64,000 bases of DNA from Candidatus Rifleibacteriota bacterium (GTDB taxonomy: Bacteria; Muiribacteriota; Ozemobacteria; Ozemobacterales; Ozemobacteraceae): the NCBI GenBank assembly GCA_905236675.1, contig CAJOND010000011.1:47825-111824 (forward strand), given 5' to 3'. Position 1 is the first letter of the stretch. The number at the start of each line of letters is the position of its first letter. This document shows, one piece after another, positions 53,650 through 62,897 of this stretch. Both the position numbers and the translations under genes were made by a program. The notes under the pieces are model-generated. The model searched no databases. It was not told the DNA's origin and was given only the letters and a program-made list of their open reading frames with translations.

Positions 53650-55887
53650 CTAGCTCAGCAACTGCAAGACTTGCTGCCCTGAAGCATTAGCCTGCGCCAG
53701 CATCGCCGTTGCTGCCTGCTGCAAGACTTGAGCTGAAGTGAATTCTGTCATTTCAGCAGCCATATCAAGGTCTCTTACACGAGATTCTGAATCAGTTAAG
53801 TTGGTTGCTGCATTTTCAAGATTATTAATAGTATAGTTCATTCGATTTTCAAAAGCACCAATCTTTGAACGTTCCGCTGAAACTATAGCCAATGCTTTAT
53901 CAAGCTTACCAATGGCCTTCTGCGCTCCTCGCGTTGTCGACATATCCAATTTATCTATTCCTAGGGCAGAAGCCGACATATCACTAATGGTGATCTTCAT
54001 ATTCTGTCCTTGGTTAGCACCAATCTGGAAGGTTGGGCTGTTATCTACAACATGCAGTCTGAAGTTGGTATCACCAGCACCCTTTGCTGTTCCATCCTTG
54101 TAGCCAAGCAGGTCAGTAGACATTACAGCCGTAATTGTACTAGTTGATTCAATTTTAATTAAGCTTTGAACAGCAGGATTACCACTAACATTCTTATTTC
54201 CAAGCTGAGTTGAAGTAAAAGCAACAGAACCATTTACAGCATCAATTCTAGCAGATACTGATGCACTGCTTAAAGTTGCATTTACGCTGGTAATCCAATT
54301 ATTGATTTCGATTAAGTCAGCATCACCAGCACTAACTGTGGTTCCAACAGTAATTGTTTCACTATTTCCTGCTCCATCAGTAACCTTAACAGTCATCAAT
54401 GCACCGACATTAGCAGTGTTTACTTGTAACATTGTCATACCTTTGACAGCGTAACTCATATCTTTATCGCCATCAACAAAACCTGTATAGGTTCCTTCAA
54501 TAAGACCTATAACATCTGTGCCTGCAGAAATCTTGATTTCAGTTGGAGAGCTCGGATCAGTTGGATTATATGAAATACGTATCTGCCCATCAACTACTGT
54601 TGCTTCTATTCCACTTGTTTTAGCAGTGGCATCTGCTGCAATATTAGCATTAATAGCTTCTGCAATACCTTCCATAGAATAACAGCTTGAAGCCGCAAAT
54701 GTAGTATTTATATTAACAGTTGCTGTTCCAACCTTAAAGCTGAAACCTACTGTTACATCTGCAGTAACAGCAAACTTAAGACCATCTACGATACCACCGT
54801 TTCCTGCTACTTGAGCAGCTTGAGAAGCAAACTTCAAATCTATACCGTCAAGCAGACTGGAAGCAACATCTGTGCTTGTGGTTACTCTTCTAGTGTTGCC
54901 GCTAGCATCTTTTGTTGAAACCTGAACAATATTATTTGCTGAATGACGGCTGATAGTCATTCCCAAAGCATCAATTACAGCCTGATCGCCAGCTATAGAA
55001 AATTCGCCAACGTCACCAATCTTACCAGAAGTAATCTGTAAATAGCCACCCAAGCCAGAAACTCCGCTTTGTGCAGTACTTACAACTGTTGCTGAAGAGT
55101 TTTTAATGCCGAGACCGCTTGCACCAGCAATAGCATTTTGTAAAGCCGAAGCCAGTTCATTCAAAGTCATTTTTCCATCAAGAACAAACTGAGCTGTTTC
55201 AGCATTACCAGTTACAGTAAGAGTCTGAGCTGTATCAAGAGCGAAAACGCCGTTTTCATCGTAGAACTGGGAAATATCTTCTAACTTAGTATTACCTAAA
55301 GCAAGATTTCCAGTATGTCTGTTCATAAACAACTGGCTGGTCTGCATCTGAGAAATACCGCCCTGAACAACGGTCATGCTTACATTAAAATCGCCGCCCT
55401 GTACCCCTGAGCCGTTAGCAGTTCCTGAAACAGATTTTGAACTTGCACTTATAAGAGCAGTCTGGCTGCCATCAAGCAGTTTTTTGGTGTTGTATTCAGT
55501 AGAATCAGCTATATCGTCGATTGCATCTCTGAGCTGATTTATTTCTTTCTGAATTTCAAGTCTGTCATTTGTAGTAAGTGTATCATTAGACCCCTGAATA
55601 GCAAGTTCTCTCATTCTCTGAATAATGCTTTCTGTTTCACCTAAGCCACCTTCAGCAGTCTGTAACATGGAAACGCCGTCTTGAGCGTTAAGTTTAGCAC
55701 GGTTTAAACCACTAATCTGGCTTCTCATCTTTTCGCTGATTGCTAAGCCTGCTGCGTCGTCTGCAGCAGAATTAATGCGTAAACCAGAGCTTAATTTACC
55801 GATAGACTTATCCATGCGGGCAGAAGTTCTGTTGAGGTTAGAATAGGTAGAAAGAGAAGTAACGTTTTGATTAATACGTAAAGACAT
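53650..55887 (-). CDS. Giant flagellin (745 aa), upstream copy of tandem pair
   Basis: N-terminal SLRINQNVTSLSTYSNLNRT with LSSGLRINSAADDAAGL and C-terminal IVSAERSKIGAFENRMNYT ... SGQQVLQLLS are standard flagellin D0/D1; the ~500-residue centre resembles the neighbour's (YTGFVDGDKDM, LHVVDNSPTFQIGANQGQN in both). The TCACGGAGGAATC ribosome site precedes ATG. There is no classical T-run terminator after it; the palindromic element at 53480-53638 takes that place. Candidate promoter and CsrA hairpin lie in the leader. Confidence 0.94.
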   Translation of the reverse strand: MSLRINQNVTSLSTYSNLNRTSARMDKSIGKLSSGLRINSAADDAAGLAISEKMRSQISGLNRAKLNAQDGVSMLQTAEGGLGETESIIQRMRELAIQGSNDTLTTNDRLEIQKEINQLRDAIDDIADSTEYNTKKLLDGSQTALISASSKSVSGTANGSGVQGGDFNVSMTVVQGGISQMQTSQLFMNRHTGNLALGNTKLEDISQFYDENGVFALDTAQTLTVTGNAETAQFVLDGKMTLNELASALQNAIAGASGLGIKNSSATVVSTAQSGVSGLGGYLQITSGKIGDVGEFSIAGDQAVIDALGMTISRHSANNIVQVSTKDASGNTRRVTTSTDVASSLLDGIDLKFASQAAQVAGNGGIVDGLKFAVTADVTVGFSFKVGTATVNINTTFAASSCYSMEGIAEAINANIAADATAKTSGIEATVVDGQIRISYNPTDPSSPTEIKISAGTDVIGLIEGTYTGFVDGDKDMSYAVKGMTMLQVNTANVGALMTVKVTDGAGNSETITVGTTVSAGDADLIEINNWITSVNATLSSASVSARIDAVNGSVAFTSTQLGNKNVSGNPAVQSLIKIESTSTITAVMSTDLLGYKDGTAKGAGDTNFRLHVVDNSPTFQIGANQGQNMKITISDMSASALGIDKLDMSTTRGAQKAIGKLDKALAIVSAERSKIGAFENRMNYTINNLENAATNLTDSESRVRDLDMAAEMTEFTSAQVLQQAATAMLAQANASGQQVLQLLS

Positions 55888-55930
55888 TATTAGATTCCTC
55901 CGTGAATCATTTTTTAAAAATTTTAAAATT

Positions 55931-55944
55931 TCGCATCCTTGCGA
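55931..55944 (-). promoter_or_regulatory. Leader hairpin TCGCA-AGGA-TGCGA, candidate CsrA-binding site
   Basis: Identical to the hairpin at 53336-53349 although the flanks differ, which points to selection on it. GGA in the Shine-Dalgarno site would be the second contact. Confidence 0.65.
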
Positions 55945-55954
55945 TAAGTCGAAA

Positions 55955-55982
55955 ATAATATTTAAAGTGTGATTTACGTCAA
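55955..55982 (-). promoter_or_regulatory. Candidate promoter of the 745-aa flagellin
   Basis: On the minus strand TTGACG (55977-55982), 16 bases, TATTAT (55955-55960). Confidence 0.5.
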
Positions 55983-56000
55983 GGGATTTTTAAAAAAATA

Positions 56001-56029
56001 AAAAAGCTTGCTATAAAGCAAGCTTTTTT
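56001..56029 (-). terminator. Terminator of the secreted phosphatase gene
   Basis: AAAAAGCTTGCT-ATAA-AGCAAGCTTTTT, insulating the flagellin promoter from the phosphatase gene. Confidence 0.88.
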
Positions 56030-56055
56030 AGAGATTATAGCGAAGGGAGAAGGGA

Positions 56056-57243
56056 TTATTTAGACAAGTTATCCCAAAGCTGATTTAATTCTTCATCAGT
56101 TAGACCAAGAGATTTAAAATACTTTTTAGCTAATTCCTGAGTCTTATTCTTTTCGAAACCTTCGTAACCTTTGATTCTTTCTTTAAAAGCTCTATCCAGG
56201 TTCACATATATGTTTTTTGCTATGGATCTATATTGTTCAGAACCTTCTTTAACCTTATAATAATTCATGAAGGTTTTTACATAATCAGCTTCTACTTCTT
56301 CATAAGAAGCGCCCATAAAAAGTTCAAACATTGCGCAAGAGAAACCTGTTCTGTCTTGACCTTCAACACAGTGAATAAGACAAGGGAAAGCTTTTTTGTT
56401 CAACATAGCCTTAGCTATTTCTCTCATACCGTTTGAAAAAACTTCTGAAGTAACATCAACATTTAAAGGTAAATAATAAACCTTTTGAGTTGAATAATAA
56501 GATTTAGCAAAAGCAGGACATTCTTTTGCTTCTTTTGGAGTATTACAAAGATTAAAGAATGTTTTTACACCAGCTTCTTTGGCAAATCTATCACAATAAT
56601 AGTTTCTTGAGAGTTTTGTATGAATAGGAGTAGAAGAACGATATAATCTGCCACTTGCCATTTTTGAAGTTTTTATTTCTCTGAAATTAGCAAAGTCTTT
56701 ATCAGATAAATGAAGGTAATCAGAACGTTTGTAAGTTCTTATCAAATCAAAATTCTTGTATTCGTCTTTATAACCCTGCTTTTTAGACATCGTAATAGTT
56801 ACATGTAACGGGAACTTAACACCTTTTTCAGGAACCCACTTGATGATACTGCCGTCTTTATCCATTACCGGCTTTGCTATTTTGTTTGCCTTTGCAAAAT
56901 CAGAATATGAACCTTCCAATGAAATATTTCTTCTTGGATTAGATGGCATTACAAGCATCATAGAGCCAGCAACAGCCCCTTTGAAGTTTGCTACAATAGG
57001 CAATTCAATTTGCTTATTTGCTACTGAGACAGTTACCATGTCAGCAAGTTCAAATCCTGCTTTTTGCATATCTGCAACATAAATATCTTTAATAACTATG
57101 CCACCAAAATTGCTAATATCATTTATATTGGCTGATCCAGAAATTAGACCAGGTTTAATATATGCTTTATCTGTAGAGTCAAAACCAAAAGCTGTAAATG
57201 GTATCAAAAATAGAACGAGCAAAAATAAAGCTATTCTTTTCAT
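56056..57243 (-). CDS. Secreted dual-specificity/tyrosine phosphatase
   Basis: Signal peptide at ~1-20 (LFLLVLFLIPFTAFG). Residues ~65-125 are a beta domain (DMVTVSVANKQIELPIVANF) found before the catalytic domain in similar exported phosphatases. The catalytic part begins GRLYRSSTPI (199-207) and has the P-loop HCVEGQDRTG (291-300) with nucleophile Cys292 and Arg298. It cleaves phosphate from Tyr/Ser/Thr or perhaps another phosphomonoester outside the cytoplasm; exported members include phytase-like enzymes, so the substrate is open. The catalytic residues are intact. The coding end overlaps a GAAGGGAGAAGGG heptamer-type motif. Confidence 0.85.
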   Translation of the reverse strand: MKRIALFLLVLFLIPFTAFGFDSTDKAYIKPGLISGSANINDISNFGGIVIKDIYVADMQKAGFELADMVTVSVANKQIELPIVANFKGAVAGSMMLVMPSNPRRNISLEGSYSDFAKANKIAKPVMDKDGSIIKWVPEKGVKFPLHVTITMSKKQGYKDEYKNFDLIRTYKRSDYLHLSDKDFANFREIKTSKMASGRLYRSSTPIHTKLSRNYYCDRFAKEAGVKTFFNLCNTPKEAKECPAFAKSYYSTQKVYYLPLNVDVTSEVFSNGMREIAKAMLNKKAFPCLIHCVEGQDRTGFSCAMFELFMGASYEEVEADYVKTFMNYYKVKEGSEQYRSIAKNIYVNLDRAFKERIKGYEGFEKNKTQELAKKYFKSLGLTDEELNQLWDNLSK

Positions 57244-57417
57244 ACTTATATACTCCTTATGTAGCTCTCTTTTTTTATATTAACATAATTTCAAGATAAG
57301 TAAATACTTTTATAATAATTATATTAGGCAATTACAAAACATTTTTAGATACAATAAATCTTCGTTTTTACTTTTTTAAAAATTTTTACTATAAACTTAA
57401 AACCTATTTAAAGTATA

Positions 57418-58353
57418 TTACTGTTTATATCGTAGAGAATACTTTTCTGGTGCGCCTTTTAATAGGAACTTAAACAGCTTGAATCTTGTTTGATCACGAA
57501 AACTACTGAATAACTCTCTCAATAAATAACGCAGTTTTATTAAAAATTGTTCTGTTGAGCTATAATGCTTTCTTAAAAAATAACATAGAGAAATATAGTA
57601 TTCTTTGGCTATATCATAATTTCTATTGGTGCTTTCACCGCCTAAATGCTGAATTACTGCTTCAGGAACATGATATATTTCAAAACCTTCTTTACCAAGT
57701 TTCATACATAGATCTTCTTCTTCAAGATAAAGAAAATAAGCAGGATCCATATAGCCAACTTCTTCAAAAGCACTTCTTCTTAAAAACATAGAAGCACCTG
57801 TTATAACTTCAACTTTTATTGGCTTTTCATAATCTTTCTTTCGGTCCGGGTATTTTGAAGGGTTAATCAAATTAGTCAGTTTATTTCCAAACCATTTATT
57901 AAAGGCTGAAGGCATATAGGAAAAAGCAGGGGTAGGGTGTTTTTGATTGTTTAACATTTTTGGCGATACCGCAGCCACTTTGGTATTCTTTTCCATGAAA
58001 TCATAAAGAATAGAAAGCGTATCATTTTGCAAAATACAGTCGTTATTAAGCAAATATATATATTTGCCTTGTGACTGTTCTACGCCTAGCATATTACCGC
58101 CAGTAAAACCAGTATTTTTATCTGAAAATACAGAAATAATATTGCTTTGTTCCGGTAATTTAAGCCAATCTTTAAGCTTTTGCCTTTCTTCTTTTTTTGA
58201 ATTGTTGTCTACTACAATAATTTCGTAATTAATCTTTTCAGAAGTTAGCTCTTTTATTGAGTTTACACAGTTTATTGTATGATGAGTCGAGTTAAAATTA
58301 ACTAATACAATAGATATTTCTATATTTTCAGCATTGTTTTTCTTTTTATCCAT
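57418..58353 (-). CDS. Glycosyltransferase family 2 (rhamnosyltransferase-like)
   Basis: A 311-residue GT-A enzyme: N-terminal ISIVLVNFNSTHHTINCVNS, VVDNNSK for nucleotide binding, NTGFTGGNMLG and the DXD-like NNDCIL, then ASMFLRRSAFEEVGYMD and EEEDLCMKLGK with the catalytic-base region. This set is typical of rhamnosyl- and related transferases that build surface polysaccharide at the inner face of the membrane. The tail (~60 residues) is basic and helical. It lies downstream of the EptA-like gene, separated by 203 bases and a terminator. Confidence 0.88.
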   Translation of the reverse strand: MDKKKNNAENIEISIVLVNFNSTHHTINCVNSIKELTSEKINYEIIVVDNNSKKEERQKLKDWLKLPEQSNIISVFSDKNTGFTGGNMLGVEQSQGKYIYLLNNDCILQNDTLSILYDFMEKNTKVAAVSPKMLNNQKHPTPAFSYMPSAFNKWFGNKLTNLINPSKYPDRKKDYEKPIKVEVITGASMFLRRSAFEEVGYMDPAYFLYLEEEDLCMKLGKEGFEIYHVPEAVIQHLGGESTNRNYDIAKEYYISLCYFLRKHYSSTEQFLIKLRYLLRELFSSFRDQTRFKLFKFLLKGAPEKYSLRYKQ

Positions 58354-58459
58354 TATTTACTTTCTTTTATTTTTTAGTTATTTTGTTCTTATTGTAATTA
58401 TACTATCTGCAAAATAGTTATTATTTCAGATATTCGTTAGCTTAATAGCTGTCGATTAA

Positions 58460-58556
58460 ACAATAAAAACAAAAAAAGCGTATGCTTCTAAAAACCCAAA
58501 ACCACAAAAACTAAAAAAAGGCTTATTGCCTTTTTTCAAGCCAAGCTAAAGCTTGG
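58460..58556. repeat. Intergenic repeat with paired hairpins
   Basis: An AGCGTATGCTTCTAAAAAC block (near copy at 28381-28423) followed by AAAAAAGGC/GCCTTTTTT and GCCAAGC/GCTTGGC hairpins. A similar two-hairpin set is at 63919-63956. Confidence 0.5.
58513..58536 (-). terminator. Terminator of the EptA-like gene
   Basis: On the minus strand AAAAAAGGC-AATAA-GCCTTTTTTT, 20 bases beyond the stop codon, preceded by a second hairpin touching the stop. Confidence 0.8.
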
Positions 58557-60251
58557 CTATTTCTTCAAATCCTCATACTTAATTCCATTTATAACACGGT
58601 CTTTGACTATATATGACTTATTGACAACGCTTTTTGTCTGATCATATTGCTTCGTTTCTATATTGGTTAAATCAAGCATGACCTGAGCCAGATTATCAGT
58701 CATAAAGGGCTTATTTATAGCATCTTTTATGCGTTGAACATTATCAGGACGTTTTTCTTTATATATATCAGATGTCCAAATAAGAAAAGGAATATCTACC
58801 ATATATTGTGAAACATTCGTCGGGCCATGACCCTGAAAACCAGCCTGCCACATTTCTTCACCATGATCTGAAACATAATAAAGAATTGCGTCTTTATCTT
58901 TAAACCTAGAAATAATTTCATTTAAGAAATAATCTGTATAACAAACAGTATTAAGATATTCTGCCAATAAAGCCTTTTGATTGTCTTTAAAGTTTTCTTC
59001 TTTAATGTCAGAAGCTTTAAAACGATTGAAACTATCAGGATACCTGTCGTGATACCTGATGTGACTGCCCATTATTTGCATTACAAACAGATTTTTATCT
59101 TTTTGAGGAACTTTGTTTTTTATGTATTCATCTAAAGGTTTAAAAATAACTTCATCTTTTGTTGTAAGCCATGAAACATGTTCTGTATTTCCAGCACTTC
59201 TTGATGTGAATGTTGAATAATCACATCTGCTACTCATAAAAGTTGCATAAGAAAGGTCTTTCGTTATTTTTTCATGATTCGATATCCAAAAAGCCTGATA
59301 GCCTGCTTTTGTAAAAACATCTACTAATGGGTCATACTTTGTCAAATCAGTTGTTTCTGTGGTGTTATCCATAAAGCTTAACAAAGGAGTCATTACCTGT
59401 GCAGTAGAAGATTTCATTGAAATAGTATCGGTAAAAGCAAACATATTTCCAGATTCTATAAGCTTATTGCAAAGAGGAGTGCTGTCATATTTTGGGTTAT
59501 ACATTCCCATAAAGTGGCGAGATTCTGATTCACCTATAACAAAAATAACAAAAGCTGTATCTGAATCGTTTTTAGTTAATTCAACTCTATTGGTTTTGTC
59601 TGATGACATATTACTTAGAGTATTACTTGTTTTTATCCAATATTTAGCACAGTATATCGTTTTATAAAAAGGTGTCGAAGCAGTAAGACCTCCGATTTTA
59701 TGAGTTCCAATCAACGAAATAACAGCTAAAACAACAATTACACCTATATATACTTTTTTGTTTCTGAAAATATGTTCATATATTTTTTCGCCATAGTGCC
59801 AAAATGCCCAGCCGGTTAAACACAACAAAACAATGAAAATAGCTGTTTTAAAAGTAAAATAAGTTTCAAAAAAACCTGCTATTTCAGTAGTGTTATTTGT
59901 ATCTGCCATAATTGAGGTCATGGGCAGACTTATGGTTAACCCAAAATTAGCAATACAAAAGACTTCCACTGCAATTAAAAATAAAGTGAAAATGTATAAT
60001 ATAAAAAAATATACTTTTCTAAGAGGTTTAAAATAAAGCAGCCATGCGATTAAGCAAAAAACAATACCTGTTAAGAATCCTGTGACAATCTGATTAGAAA
60101 ATAAACCTAGACTAGTTAAATCGTGCGGCAATCTCATTACTTCTGCAGGTAACTGATTTGAATTAAAAATAGTCGAAGTAATAGGTATTAGAATGGATGA
60201 TATGATTGTTAGTATAGTTAAAGCTGTTGCTTCTTTCTTCATTTTTGTCAT
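58557..60251 (-). CDS. EptA-like phosphoethanolamine transferase
   Basis: A 564-residue protein with five N-terminal membrane helices (~8-30, 52-72, 80-105, 135-150, 168-182) and a periplasmic sulfatase-fold domain: metal site FVIGESESR (Glu241), nucleophile region SMKSSTAQVMT (Thr283), YVSDHGEE and GHGPTNVSQ with later metal ligands. This is the layout of EptA/OpgE-type enzymes that move phosphoethanolamine from phosphatidylethanolamine to lipid A or glycans. The acceptor is unknown. Two in-frame ATGs (60251, 60242) are possible; the GGA before the second makes 60242 about as likely. Divergent from the SGNH/MBOAT operon. Confidence 0.87.
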   Translation of the reverse strand: MTKMKKEATALTILTIISSILIPITSTIFNSNQLPAEVMRLPHDLTSLGLFSNQIVTGFLTGIVFCLIAWLLYFKPLRKVYFFILYIFTLFLIAVEVFCIANFGLTISLPMTSIMADTNNTTEIAGFFETYFTFKTAIFIVLLCLTGWAFWHYGEKIYEHIFRNKKVYIGVIVVLAVISLIGTHKIGGLTASTPFYKTIYCAKYWIKTSNTLSNMSSDKTNRVELTKNDSDTAFVIFVIGESESRHFMGMYNPKYDSTPLCNKLIESGNMFAFTDTISMKSSTAQVMTPLLSFMDNTTETTDLTKYDPLVDVFTKAGYQAFWISNHEKITKDLSYATFMSSRCDYSTFTSRSAGNTEHVSWLTTKDEVIFKPLDEYIKNKVPQKDKNLFVMQIMGSHIRYHDRYPDSFNRFKASDIKEENFKDNQKALLAEYLNTVCYTDYFLNEIISRFKDKDAILYYVSDHGEEMWQAGFQGHGPTNVSQYMVDIPFLIWTSDIYKEKRPDNVQRIKDAINKPFMTDNLAQVMLDLTNIETKQYDQTKSVVNKSYIVKDRVINGIKYEDLKK

Positions 60252-60311
60252 TCCAAAGAACTATTATATTTTTTAAATAGTTTATTCAAAACTGCTTTTA
60301 TTTGCAAGCTA

Positions 60312-60340
60312 TTGAGGTTATTAAAGGAATATATTATACT
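60312..60340 (+). promoter_or_regulatory. Candidate promoter of the SGNH-MBOAT operon
   Basis: TTGAGG, 17 bases, TATACT, 35 bases before the ATG. Confidence 0.5.
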
Positions 60341-60374
60341 TTCTTATTTAAATCTAACGAAATAATGAGATAAT

Positions 60375-61436
60375 ATGAGCAATAAATTAAAAAAAGTAAT
60401 AAAAATCATAGGAAGAATACTTTTATCCTTTATATTATCTATTTGTCTCTTATCTGTTTTGTATATTGTTACCAATTATTATTTTACTGTCAGAATCCCA
60501 AATCCAGAAAAAACCACAGAAGAAAGAGCTTATTCTAATCAGATTATTACTAATATGGAAGAGGGTTTTACTTATTGTAAATTTGATGAAAAAGGGTTTA
60601 ATAACAGTTATCCTGCTAAAAAGGACAAAATAGATATACTGCTTGTCGGCAGCTCTCAAATGGAAGGAATACATGTTCCTTCAGACAAAAATACTGGATA
60701 TTTATTAAACCAGAAATTGCCTGATTATTATACTTACAATATTGGAATTTCTGGTATGTATCTACCTCAAAACATTAATTATATTGGAAATGCCTATCAG
60801 TACTTTTCACCGAAAAAATATATTTTAATTGGAACCAATAATGTATGTTTAAACTCTTCAGAATTAGAATCTGTATATAACAATTCTTATAAAACAAGAA
60901 AAAGGTTAATTACCAAAGGTGGTTACAAAAAGGTTGTTCCTCCTGTTCTTATATATACTTTTTCAAAAATAAAAGACAAAGCAAGATTATGGCGTTCAAA
61001 ATCAAAAGATTATTTTGATAAAAATAAAAAGATAAATATAAAACAAGCTGATAATCAAAATATTATCTCAACACAAAACAAGTACTTCGAGACTCTAAAT
61101 AAATTTTTGGTTTTCGCTAGAAAACAAGTTCCTGAAAGCGTTTCCCTGGTTATTTTTTATTATCCTTCTGTCAATATAGATAGAGAAGGCAAACTCCTCT
61201 TAAATGAATCTGAAAAAAACTATGTAAATGGTTTTGAAAAAGCCTGCCAGGAAAACAATATTATTTTTGTTAATATGACTCAAGATTTTGAAAAATTATA
61301 TAAAGAAAAACACGTATTACCTTTTGGTTTCGTAAATACAAGACCAGGTGGAGGTCATCTAAATATTTATGGGCATCAGGTCATATCTGAAAAGTTATCA
61401 GAAGTAATTCACTCTAAAGAAGAGGGGAAAATATAA
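60375..61436 (+). CDS. Membrane-anchored SGNH-type hydrolase/acyltransferase partner
   Basis: A membrane helix at ~12-36 (ILLSFILSICLLSVLYIV) anchors a 315-residue periplasmic domain. LLVGSSQMEG (nucleophile Ser94 in the block I position), the IGTNN of block III and GGGHLNIYGHQ with the catalytic-histidine motif indicate an SGNH fold. The stop and the next start overlap (TAATG) with an MBOAT gene, the same pairing as AlgI with AlgJ/X or PatA with PatB, in which the SGNH protein transfers acyl groups to a polysaccharide. The role in O-acylation is inferred from this pairing. Confidence 0.78.
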   Translation: MSNKLKKVIKIIGRILLSFILSICLLSVLYIVTNYYFTVRIPNPEKTTEERAYSNQIITNMEEGFTYCKFDEKGFNNSYPAKKDKIDILLVGSSQMEGIHVPSDKNTGYLLNQKLPDYYTYNIGISGMYLPQNINYIGNAYQYFSPKKYILIGTNNVCLNSSELESVYNNSYKTRKRLITKGGYKKVVPPVLIYTFSKIKDKARLWRSKSKDYFDKNKKINIKQADNQNIISTQNKYFETLNKFLVFARKQVPESVSLVIFYYPSVNIDREGKLLLNESEKNYVNGFEKACQENNIIFVNMTQDFEKLYKEKHVLPFGFVNTRPGGGHLNIYGHQVISEKLSEVIHSKEEGKI

Positions 61437-62863
61437 TGTCTTTAAGTAATTTCTTTTTCCTGCCTTTTCTTTTAATAGTTACGTTTGTCTGCTGGCTTCT
61501 TCAATACTTTTTAAAAGATGACAAGAAAAAACAAAACCTAACAAGCTGGTTAATCCTTATTTTCAGCTATGTCTTTATAGGCTGTAACAACTATAATTAT
61601 GCGGTAATACTCTTTATTACCTCGTTAATCACTTATTATGTGCCACTAGGAATTAAAAAATATGCAGAGAAAAGAAATATTATAGCAAATTCAGGAATCG
61701 TTTCTTTGCTGTTAATATTGGGCATATTCAAATATTATGATTTCTTTATAAAAAGTTTTGGAAGCATAAATACTTCAATAAAGATTATTCTCCCTCTAGG
61801 AATTTCATTTTATATTTTCTCAGCGATAAGCTATATAATTGATGTTTATAGAAAAAAATACGAAGCAAATACATCTTTTATAGAAGTTTTCCTTTATATG
61901 GCCTTTTTCCCTAAATTATTAGCCGGTCCAATAGTTAGAGCAGATAAATTTTTTAATCAATTACCTTGTCTAAATAGCATTAAAAGCAAAAATCTAGAAA
62001 TCGGCATACAAATATTCTTTATAGGTTTATTTAAGAAAATAGTTCTAGCAGATAGATTAGCTGTTTTTGTTGATGACGTCTTTTATTCACCAGTTGCTTA
62101 TGATAGTTTGACTATATTTTGGGCAGTAATAAGCTATACATTACAAATCTATTTCGATTTTTCCGGTTACTCAGATATGGCAATCGGAGTCTCAAAAATA
62201 TTCGGTTTCGAATTTGATGCTAATTTTAATTACCCATATATTTCTAAAAATATAACAGAATTTTGGAAACGATGGCATATAAGCTTATCATCATGGTTAC
62301 AGGAATATTTATATTATCCTTTAGGCGGAAATAGAAAAGGAAAAGTCAGAACTTATCTCAATTTATTCATAACAATGCTTTTAGGTGGTTTATGGCATGG
62401 AGCAGCCTGGACATTTGTTTTGTGGGGTGCAATACATGGTTTTGCTTTAATTATTCACAAATTATTTATGCAGTTAAAAGTTAAATTATTAGGTGATAAA
62501 AATGCTACAAACACTTTATGGTCTAGCTTTTCAATATTATTAACTTTTGTTTTTGTTTCATTCTGCTGGATATTTTTCAGAGCAGATTGTTTTTCAAATG
62601 CTGTTGATATAATAAATGGAATTGTTAGTAATAAATCAGGTGTTTCTCATTTATATTCCTGGACATTACTCTTTCTAATCGGAATAATTATTAATCACAT
62701 AATAGAAGTATTTAAACCTCAACGAAACAATGAATACTTCCAAGGATACAAAATACAAGATTTATCTACAATAAAAGGGCTAACAATATTTATGACTTTT
62801 ATTGGTTTAATAATGTTTTTATGCTATGTTGGAGATACATTCTTTATCTATGGTAATTTTTAA
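61436..62863 (+). CDS. MBOAT-family O-acyltransferase (AlgI-like)
   Basis: A 475-residue multi-span membrane protein with the AlgI/DltB core: FWKRWHISLSSWLQEYLYYP, GGNRKG and LLGGLWHGAAWTFVLWG (invariant His321). It takes acyl groups from a cytoplasmic donor across the membrane for O-acetylation of an exported glycan, here through the coupled SGNH protein. Length and motifs are normal. It is 34 bases upstream of a glycosyltransferase, probably one operon. Confidence 0.92.
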   Translation: MSLSNFFFLPFLLIVTFVCWLLQYFLKDDKKKQNLTSWLILIFSYVFIGCNNYNYAVILFITSLITYYVPLGIKKYAEKRNIIANSGIVSLLLILGIFKYYDFFIKSFGSINTSIKIILPLGISFYIFSAISYIIDVYRKKYEANTSFIEVFLYMAFFPKLLAGPIVRADKFFNQLPCLNSIKSKNLEIGIQIFFIGLFKKIVLADRLAVFVDDVFYSPVAYDSLTIFWAVISYTLQIYFDFSGYSDMAIGVSKIFGFEFDANFNYPYISKNITEFWKRWHISLSSWLQEYLYYPLGGNRKGKVRTYLNLFITMLLGGLWHGAAWTFVLWGAIHGFALIIHKLFMQLKVKLLGDKNATNTLWSSFSILLTFVFVSFCWIFFRADCFSNAVDIINGIVSNKSGVSHLYSWTLLFLIGIIINHIIEVFKPQRNNEYFQGYKIQDLSTIKGLTIFMTFIGLIMFLCYVGDTFFIYGNF

Positions 62864-62897
62864 AATAATAATAAAAACAAAAGAGAAGTGACAATAT

